Program-made: the position numbers and the translations under genes | Shown here: positions 1 through 4,493 of the stretch, one piece after another | Numbering within the stretch: the stretch's first letter is position 1 | Layout: each line of letters opens with the position of its first letter | The notes under the pieces: generated by a model | The model's input: only the letters and a program-made list of their open reading frames with translations | Databases searched by the model: none | What the model was told of the DNA's origin: nothing | Source: Gemmatimonadales bacterium | GTDB taxonomy: Bacteria; Gemmatimonadota; Gemmatimonadetes; Gemmatimonadales; GWC2-71-9 | Reading direction: 5' to 3' | Length of the DNA stretch: 5,758 bases | NCBI GenBank assembly: GCA_013003805.1 | Contig: JABDII010000038.1 | Span: 1-5,758 of the forward strand

Positions 1-686
1 TGCACCATGAGATCGCCGTACTCGAGATTGAGCGGCACGCCGATTCCTTCGCGAGCGATGGCGCTGGTGAGGGTCGCGGGAACGTCCAGATTGAGGATGT
101 CTCCGAACTCGTACGGCTTGCTCGCGCCTTCTGCCTCGATCCCTGTCGCGAGAAACGGTGTGTCGTGGGCACCGAGACTTGCCTTCCCGATGCTTCCGAG
201 GAGGCCCTTGAGCGTCTTGTAACCGAGAAAGTCGATGCTCTTGTCGGTCAAGGAAAAGCTCACTTGTTGCGCCGCCTCCGCGGCCCGCCCTCCCGGTCCG
301 AACATTGCCTGATGTCCTTCCGGCATCTTCGGTGGCTCGGTGAGATTGAGATAGCCTTCTTCGATCAAGCGCTGAACAATCCCGTCGATCAGATCGGCCA
401 ATGCCTGCTCGATCGCGCCATCGTGTTCCGGATCTCCCGTCGATTCCCCGCGCAGGTACTGGAGCATTTCAGGTGAGAGTTGGTTCGAGTCCGTGAGTGC
501 CTGGAGGATTGCCTGCTTGAGCGCGTCGAGGGACTGCTGGCCGTCGACATCCTGGTCGTCCCAGAGTCCTCCTCCACCCATGAACCCTGATTGGAGAAGA
601 AAATCACCGAGTTGATCGAGCAGGCCCTGCAGATTGACCGCGTCGGCCAAGTCCGGGATGTACTTCGAGTACTTGGTGAACCGCAT
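1..686 (-). CDS. N-terminal part of a VWA-domain protein, partner of the AAA+ ATPase (3' end outside window)
   Basis: The frame is open for 228 codons from an ATG at 686 to the window edge, with no stop. The visible part starts MRFTKYSKY. It then has an acidic, Gln/Leu-rich helical stretch (about residues 18-115) and a Gly/Ala-rich linker (about 130-142). A more conserved-looking block follows at about 144-228, with SFSLTDKSIDFLGYKTLKG, the pattern HDTPFLATGIEAEG, then KPYEFGDILNLD and LEYGDLMV. From memory this block directly precedes the von Willebrand factor A domain in VWA proteins encoded beside MoxR/ChlI-type ATPases. The metal-binding DxSxS motif itself is not in view. The chosen ATG has a strong ribosome site (GGAGGAG, 9-nt spacer), and 52 nt separate it from the ATPase stop codon. 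In-frame GTG codons at 713 and 704 are alternative starts without a comparable site. Expected role (inference): cytoplasmic adaptor giving the ATPase its target, as CoxE and BchD-type VWA proteins do for theirs. The family call rests on recalled homologues and on the neighbouring ATPase. Confidence 0.85.
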   Translation of the reverse strand, partial: MRFTKYSKYIPDLADAVNLQGLLDQLGDFLLQSGFMGGGGLWDDQDVDGQQSLDALKQAILQALTDSNQLSPEMLQYLRGESTGDPEHDGAIEQALADLIDGIVQRLIEEGYLNLTEPPKMPEGHQAMFGPGGRAAEAAQQVSFSLTDKSIDFLGYKTLKGLLGSIGKASLGAHDTPFLATGIEAEGASKPYEFGDILNLDVPATLTSAIAREGIGVPLNLEYGDLMV

Positions 687-695
687 GCCTAACCG

Positions 696-702
696 CTCCT
701 CC
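696..702 (-). promoter_or_regulatory. Shine-Dalgarno site that sets the VWA-protein start
   Basis: On the minus strand these bases read GGAGGAG, ending 9 nt before the ATG at 686. This is the best ribosome site in the window. It favours the ATG at 686 over the in-frame GTG codons at 713 and 704, and over the out-of-frame ATG at 742 that overlaps the ATPase stop. Confidence 0.75.
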
Positions 703-738
703 ACCAGGCGCACAGGGCCTGGCGCTTGGTCGTTCTGC

Positions 739-2199
739 TCATGCGAAATCCAACCCTTGGCTGAAGGGCGGGTTCGGCCGCTCCGGTCGCAAACGGGCGT
801 AGCCCAACTCCTCGCTTCTACTGATGCGCTTTTGTGCGGCGAGGCCCTCCAGCACGAGCTCACAGGCGGCGACGGAGGTCGGCTCGTCCGAGGGCTTGGC
901 AAGGCCCAGCTCATGGACCAGGTCGATCAGACCCGGTACGACCGCGAATCCCTTGAGGCAGGCGGCCGACCGCTCATCGCCGGAGATCTTGAGGGCACCG
1001 CCCTCGTCGAACCAGGAGACGATCGCTTCGACGTCTCCATCATCGAGGCGCTCGGTAAAGACGCGGCCGGCGGCGCGGCGAATCAAGTCCTGCGCGATGC
1101 GTTCGCTGCCCTGTAGCTCCCCCTCGTACTCCAGCTCGAGTTTCCCGGTGACGGATGGGATAGCGGCGTAGATGTCACTGATTCGTGGGATGGCCTCGGG
1201 CTCGTCGACCACAATGGCCCGCCGTTCGGCATTGCTCGTCGCACTTTCGAGCACGGAAATCGGCAGGCGCTGGCTCACTCCGGAATGTTTATCCACGCGC
1301 TTGTCCGATCGCGCCTCGAAGGCGATCCCCTCCACCACCTCATGGACGAAATCCGGAATGCGGATCACCTTCGCCTCGCGATCCACCCACGCCTCCTGCT
1401 GAGTGATCGCCATACCGATATTTATTGTGGCAGGGTAGTGCGTCACGATCTCCGCACCGATCCGATCCTTGAGGGGCGTCACGATCTTACCGCGGGCGGT
1501 GTAGTCCTCCGGGTTTGCGGTAAAGGCGAGCTTGAGATCGAGCGGAAGGCGTACGGGATACCCTTTGATCTGGACATCGCCTTCTTGCATGATGTTGAAG
1601 AGACCAACCTGAATCTTCCCGCTCAAATCCGGGAGCTCGTTTATCGTGAAGATGCCGCGGTTGGCCCGCGGGAGCAGCCCGTAATGCATGGTCAGCTCGT
1701 CGGACAAGAGATGGCCACCGCGGGCGGCCTTGATGGGATCAACGTCTCCGATGATATCCGCGATCGTGACGTCGGGCGTTGCCAACTTCTCGACGTAGCG
1801 GTGCTCGCGCGGAAGCCACGCGACCGGCGTCGCGTCGCCGCACTCCGCGACCAGTTCGTGTCCGTACTTTGAAATCGGCGCGAACGGATCGTCGTTCACC
1901 TCGCTTCCAGCCAGAATCGGGATCTCGTCGTCCAAGAAATCAACCAACTGGCGCAAGAGCCGGCTCTTGGCTTGACCCCTGAGGCCCAGGAGGATGAAGT
2001 CGTGCTGGGCCAGTAGGGCGTTGACAATATGAGGAACAATCGTATCGTCGTATCCAACGATACCGGGAAACAGCGACTCCTCGAGCTCGAGCTTGCGCAA
2101 CGCGTTCGCCCGCATCTCCTGACTTACGGTCCGTCCGCGGAAAGGCGGTTCCGACCAGGAACTCTGTCTCAATTCTCCCAGGGTTTTGGGTTTGGGCAT
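739..2199 (-). CDS. MoxR/magnesium-chelatase-like AAA+ ATPase
   Basis: A 486-residue cytoplasmic AAA+ ATPase of the helix-2-insert group that includes MoxR and the BchI/ChlI magnesium-chelatase subunit. The nucleotide-binding parts are in order. Walker A is GLRGQAKS at 72-79, with Ala before the Lys as in MoxR proteins. The Walker B region is GIFTINEL at 182-189, where the usual Asp of DE is Asn187. The pre-sensor insert KIQVGLFNIMQEGDVQIKG spans 195-213. Sensor 1 is Asn229 in FTANPEDY, and the likely arginine finger is Arg246 in PLKDRIG. A helical lid with SGVSQRLP (306-313) and an acidic C-terminal region follow. No signal peptide or membrane segment is seen. The VWA-type protein follows directly on the same strand, which is the usual ATPase-adaptor arrangement. 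It is not bacteriochlorophyll BchI: no pigment genes are nearby, and the C-terminal half is longer than in BchI. The ATG at 2199 is preceded by GAGGA at a long 13-nt spacer. The target is unknown; protein remodelling or metal insertion is inference. Confidence 0.93.
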   Translation of the reverse strand: MPKPKTLGELRQSSWSEPPFRGRTVSQEMRANALRKLELEESLFPGIVGYDDTIVPHIVNALLAQHDFILLGLRGQAKSRLLRQLVDFLDDEIPILAGSEVNDDPFAPISKYGHELVAECGDATPVAWLPREHRYVEKLATPDVTIADIIGDVDPIKAARGGHLLSDELTMHYGLLPRANRGIFTINELPDLSGKIQVGLFNIMQEGDVQIKGYPVRLPLDLKLAFTANPEDYTARGKIVTPLKDRIGAEIVTHYPATINIGMAITQQEAWVDREAKVIRIPDFVHEVVEGIAFEARSDKRVDKHSGVSQRLPISVLESATSNAERRAIVVDEPEAIPRISDIYAAIPSVTGKLELEYEGELQGSERIAQDLIRRAAGRVFTERLDDGDVEAIVSWFDEGGALKISGDERSAACLKGFAVVPGLIDLVHELGLAKPSDEPTSVAACELVLEGLAAQKRISRSEELGYARLRPERPNPPFSQGLDFA

Positions 2200-2311
2200 G
2201 GCTGCTCAACTTTCCTCAGACGTGGTGAAGTGTTCTTTACCAGGCGAACCCTTCGAAGCTAAGCTGCGCCGACGCGGTCCCGTCAAGCCTGCCCGCGCCC
2301 CGGAGACCTCC
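2200..2311. promoter_or_regulatory. Divergent intergenic region between the ATPase operon and the lipoprotein gene
   Basis: This 112-bp gap must carry the promoter of the minus-strand ATPase/VWA operon and, unless it lies further upstream, that of the plus-strand lipoprotein. I see no strong promoter. The best plus-strand match is TTTACC (2236-2241), an 18-nt spacer and TAAGCT (2260-2265), which is weak (4/6 and 3/6 to the sigma-70 consensus). A perfect 8-bp palindrome, CTTCGAAG, lies at 2251-2258 between these boxes; it could be an operator or chance. The region is a little more AT-rich at 2200-2262 than the flanking genes. Confidence 0.45.
2302..2305 (+). promoter_or_regulatory. Shine-Dalgarno site for the lipoprotein TTG start
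   Basis: GGAG sits 6 nt before the TTG at 2312. Together with the hydrophobic signal sequence that begins at that codon, it supports TTG as the start. The longer in-frame candidates (ATG at 2186, GTG at 2222) would place a long polar stretch before the signal peptide. Confidence 0.55.
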
Positions 2312-2494
2312 TTGAACCTACGAACGCTGGTGCTGATCGGTTTGTTGCTGGTGCTCGGCTCCTGCGGTGGGGAGAAGGGCGCCCCGCCCCCAGGAGCCGG
2401 AAGTCCCAGGGACGAACCAGCCAGCCCCGCCCCGACCATGCCTGATACGTTGCCGGCCGATACGATCATGCCGCGAGATACCGCTCAACCCTAG
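2312..2494 (+). CDS. Small lipoprotein, function unknown
   Basis: A 60-residue protein from a TTG start with GGAG 6 nt upstream. Residues 1-17 form a short lipoprotein signal peptide: one Arg at position 4, then a Leu/Val-rich core. The lipobox is LGSC, so signal peptidase II should cut before Cys18, leaving a lipid-anchored mature peptide of 43 residues. The tail is rich in Pro, Gly, Ala, Asp and Thr, looks disordered, and ends in TMPDTLPADTIMPRDTAQP, where a Pro/Asp-Thr unit recurs. There is no recognisable domain and no cysteine apart from the lipidated one. It is probably a small envelope lipoprotein. The fate at the inner or outer membrane cannot be told; Gly at +2 does not match the classical Asp retention signal. 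It is the only plus-strand gene here, diverging from the ATPase and converging on the dehydrogenase with 3 bp between stops. Its small size and Pro/Gly-rich composition leave some chance that it is not a gene, but ribosome site, signal core and lipobox in the right order argue for it. Confidence 0.7.
   Translation: MNLRTLVLIGLLLVLGSCGGEKGAPPPGAGSPRDEPASPAPTMPDTLPADTIMPRDTAQP
2356..2399. repeat. Strong inverted repeat (16-pair hairpin) inside the lipoprotein gene
   Basis: CGGCTCCTG (2356-2364) is perfectly complementary to CAGGAGCCG (2391-2399). Inside it, GGTGGGG (2366-2372) pairs with CCCCGCC (2382-2388), with one G-T wobble. A 1-nt and a 2-nt bulge separate the two stems, and the loop is 9 nt (2373-2381). 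The outer arm overlaps the lipobox Cys codon. Neither side is followed by a T-run, so it is not a standard intrinsic terminator. Gly codons (GGN) facing Pro codons (CCN) could produce such pairing by chance. Confidence 0.7.
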
Positions 2495-2497
2495 AGA

Positions 2498-3508
2498 TCA
2501 ACCCGCGGTCGAAGAACCTCTGGCCGGGTGCTCGTCGCATGATTGCCGTACGGCCTCCGCGACCGCGGTCCGATGGCGGACGTCGGGCGTCCATGAGAGA
2601 ACCTCGTGGGCCGCGGTCGACCGATACGGATTCCCTCCCCGCCACCAACGGACCGCCCCGGTCACACTGCCCACGGGGTACGTCCTTCCCAACGTTCGAC
2701 GCAGCGTGTCGTCGAGTCCAGCTGCGGCCAAGGCCGCCCATTCGGGGACGCGGATGATTCTGATTCTCCGGCCCAGGCCGGAGGCCACGGCCTGAATGAA
2801 CTCGGCGGGAGTAATGTCGTCATCATTGGTGACATTGAATGCACGGCCCCAGGCCACGTCGGATCCCAATGCGCAGCACACTGCCTCCGCGACGCTCTCG
2901 GCGTGAACGATCGCCATGGGGCGAGTCCCATTTCCCACCTGTGGCAGCCAACCCCGTTTGGCGAGCGCCACGATCTTGGGGAGAAAGAGACGATCCGCCC
3001 GGCCATAGACGACACAGGGCCGCAACGCACACGCTGCGCCGCCCGCAGCTTCTTCCCACAACGCCTCCTCGGCGAGCCGCTTCGATCGGGCATAGAACTC
3101 ACGCTCGGGAAGTGGACGGAAGGGAGAGTCCTCGGCGACGCTCCTATCCGGTGTTTCCCCGGACCGCCCGTACACCGCAACGGAGGAGATGTGGATGATG
3201 GGGACGCCCAGCTGAGAGGCTCGCCGCGCGGCCAGGGCGGTCCCCCGGACGTTGATACGCTCAAACCGTGCCCATGGCACTCGCGCTGCGATGATCGCGG
3301 CCGTATGAACGATGGCCCTGCAGTCACGCACCTCCCTCCACATGCCGGGATCCTCGATACTGCCTCTGACTGGCTTCGCGCCGAGGGAACGCACGATATC
3401 GGCGGAGCGGTCGTCACGCACCAGCGCAGTTGACGCGTTCCCGCTGATCGACAACCGCTGGAGAACATGTTGACCGACCAAACCCGTGCCGCCGGTGACG
3501 AAGATCAT
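2498..3508 (-). CDS. NAD(P)-dependent epimerase/dehydratase (extended short-chain dehydrogenase)
   Basis: A 336-residue soluble oxidoreductase of the extended SDR superfamily. The N-terminal Rossmann fold begins at once with IFVTGGTGLVG; the glycine motif TGGTGLVG is at residues 5-12. The catalytic set is intact: Ser108/Ser109 in HISSVAVYG, then Tyr139 and Lys143 in YARSK. The middle has the family pattern LRPCVVYG (162-169) and the C-terminal part a typical substrate domain with SWTPDV (305-310). It resembles NAD-dependent nucleotide-sugar epimerases and 3-beta-hydroxysteroid or dihydroflavonol-type dehydrogenases. The sequence does not decide the substrate. Its ATG overlaps the stop of the upstream ygfZ-like gene (ATGA). 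No strong ribosome site is visible, so translation is probably coupled. It is the last gene of the operon. Its stop lies 3 bp from the stop of the convergent lipoprotein gene. A role in glycolate or Fe-S metabolism is not implied by the family; the link is positional only. Confidence 0.92.
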   Translation of the reverse strand: MIFVTGGTGLVGQHVLQRLSISGNASTALVRDDRSADIVRSLGAKPVRGSIEDPGMWREVRDCRAIVHTAAIIAARVPWARFERINVRGTALAARRASQLGVPIIHISSVAVYGRSGETPDRSVAEDSPFRPLPEREFYARSKRLAEEALWEEAAGGAACALRPCVVYGRADRLFLPKIVALAKRGWLPQVGNGTRPMAIVHAESVAEAVCCALGSDVAWGRAFNVTNDDDITPAEFIQAVASGLGRRIRIIRVPEWAALAAAGLDDTLRRTLGRTYPVGSVTGAVRWWRGGNPYRSTAAHEVLSWTPDVRHRTAVAEAVRQSCDEHPARGSSTAG

Positions 3509-4488
3509 GCTTCGATGTCGGCTGCTAGAAAGGGAAGAGGGACAACCGTTGCATCTTGGCCATCGACGAGGACGTGGTCCCCAACATTCACGGTCGTACG
3601 GACCGTGCCGAGCGCGAGGGTCCGATCTGGGAGACGGAGCGTGGAGTGGATGATGCCGAGTTTCTTCTCGTCACGCATGATCGCATGATCCTCGAGGCGC
3701 TCGCATCCGTCCCAGCGGATTCCGCGAATCTCCTTGTTGGTGTGCCCGCGAAAGTGCAATCGGGCCACGGTTTCTTGGCCGGTATAGCACCCTTTGGTGT
3801 GTGAGAGACCTTTGAGAAGATCGAGCCGCACTTCTTGAGGCAGTGTGCGGTCTCCGATCTCGCTCTCCGTCGCGGGCCAACCGGCAAGCACCCGGGCCGC
3901 GTGCCAGTCGTCGGATGTTCCTAGGGTTGCGCCATCGGCGATGGCCTGCTTCCGCAGGGAGTCGACTTCTGCTGTCTCGCCAAGGAGCACCGCTTCGAAG
4001 GGAGCGGGAGATGGGCCAGCTCCAAGGAAGAGGGGTCCTCCAGGGCGCTCGAACATCTTCACGGACCCTGGAACAAAGTGCTCGCTCCCCTGCTCGAGTG
4101 TCTCCAGCACCGAGCCTACGTTCTCGCCGAACAACCAGGCAACGCTCCAGTGAATCCGGAGATCGGTCGCTTGGGCGAGTCTGGGCGGCAGAGTTCGTTT
4201 GAAGAGCTCGAGAACCCGATCCGCGCGCGAAGCTGGGAGGATTAGCATCGGGTCGGGCGCGGCCCGGAGGACCCAGCTATCGGTGATGATCATGCCCTTC
4301 GGAGTGAGAAAGGCCCCGTAAATGAGGTCCTGGTCGCCCGGGGTGACCACATCATTGGTGAAAATGCTCTGGAGGCAATCGAGTGTACCCGGCCCGGACA
4401 GCTGGATCACGGCCGAGTCGTCCAAGACGACTGTGCTACCATATCGTAGGGAGTGGAGCTGGTCTCGATCGAGCGTGATATCGACCAT
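3505..4488 (-). CDS. ygfZ: YgfZ/GcvT-like folate-binding protein (Fe-S cluster maintenance)
   Basis: A 327-residue member of the YgfZ (COG0354) branch of the GcvT aminomethyltransferase fold. The diagnostic motif KGCYTGQE is at residues 232-239, with the conserved Cys at 234. It is preceded by LPQEVRLD (216-223), as is usual in the family. The N-terminal half has the GcvT-like pattern IQLSGPGTLDCLQSIFTND (28-46) followed by GAFLTPKGMIITD (58-70). Family members bind tetrahydrofolate; in E. coli, YgfZ is needed for full activity of several [4Fe-4S] enzymes, probably by helping assemble or repair clusters. It is not a true GcvT: no glycine-cleavage genes are nearby, and the KGCYTGQE motif is YgfZ-specific. 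The start lies 5 nt after the glcF stop, with AGGCGG 10 nt upstream of the ATG inside the end of glcF. Its 3' end overlaps the dehydrogenase start by 4 bp. The context suggests it services the Fe-S subunit made by the gene before it. Confidence 0.95.
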   Translation of the reverse strand: MVDITLDRDQLHSLRYGSTVVLDDSAVIQLSGPGTLDCLQSIFTNDVVTPGDQDLIYGAFLTPKGMIITDSWVLRAAPDPMLILPASRADRVLELFKRTLPPRLAQATDLRIHWSVAWLFGENVGSVLETLEQGSEHFVPGSVKMFERPGGPLFLGAGPSPAPFEAVLLGETAEVDSLRKQAIADGATLGTSDDWHAARVLAGWPATESEIGDRTLPQEVRLDLLKGLSHTKGCYTGQETVARLHFRGHTNKEIRGIRWDGCERLEDHAIMRDEKKLGIIHSTLRLPDRTLALGTVRTTVNVGDHVLVDGQDATVVPLPFLAADIEA

Positions 4489-4493
4489 ATCGG

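Noticed and set aside
389..607. Minus-strand frame of 72 codons in the VWA-protein region
   Set aside because: It is out of frame with the continuous 228-codon VWA-protein frame, has low-complexity Ser/Arg/Thr content, and lacks a ribosome site.
634..1116. Open plus-strand frame opposite the ATPase 3' end (160 codons)
   Set aside because: It runs antisense to the ATPase gene and across its junction with the VWA gene, shows no motif or ribosome site, and is a shadow of the strongly supported minus-strand genes.
1285..1872. Open plus-strand frame of 195 codons opposite the ATPase core
   Set aside because: It lies fully inside the AAA+ coding region on the other strand; its composition is that of a complement-strand shadow.
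2186..2494. Longer lipoprotein starting at ATG 2186
   Set aside because: This start lies inside the divergent ATPase gene, lacks a good ribosome site, and would put a 42-residue polar stretch before the signal peptide; TTG at 2312 has GGAG at a 6-nt spacer.
2503..2618. Three copies of CCGCGGTC (2503, 2563, 2611) as possible operator repeats
   Set aside because: They lie inside the dehydrogenase coding region at spacings of 60 and 48 nt, both multiples of three, and come from recurring ACC-GCG (Thr-Ala) codons; chance is sufficient.
2606..3433. Long open plus-strand frame (about 275 codons) opposite the dehydrogenase gene
   Set aside because: It is antisense to a gene with intact family motifs, encodes Arg/Gly/Pro-rich sequence without a recognisable domain, and is expected from codon bias in GC-rich DNA.
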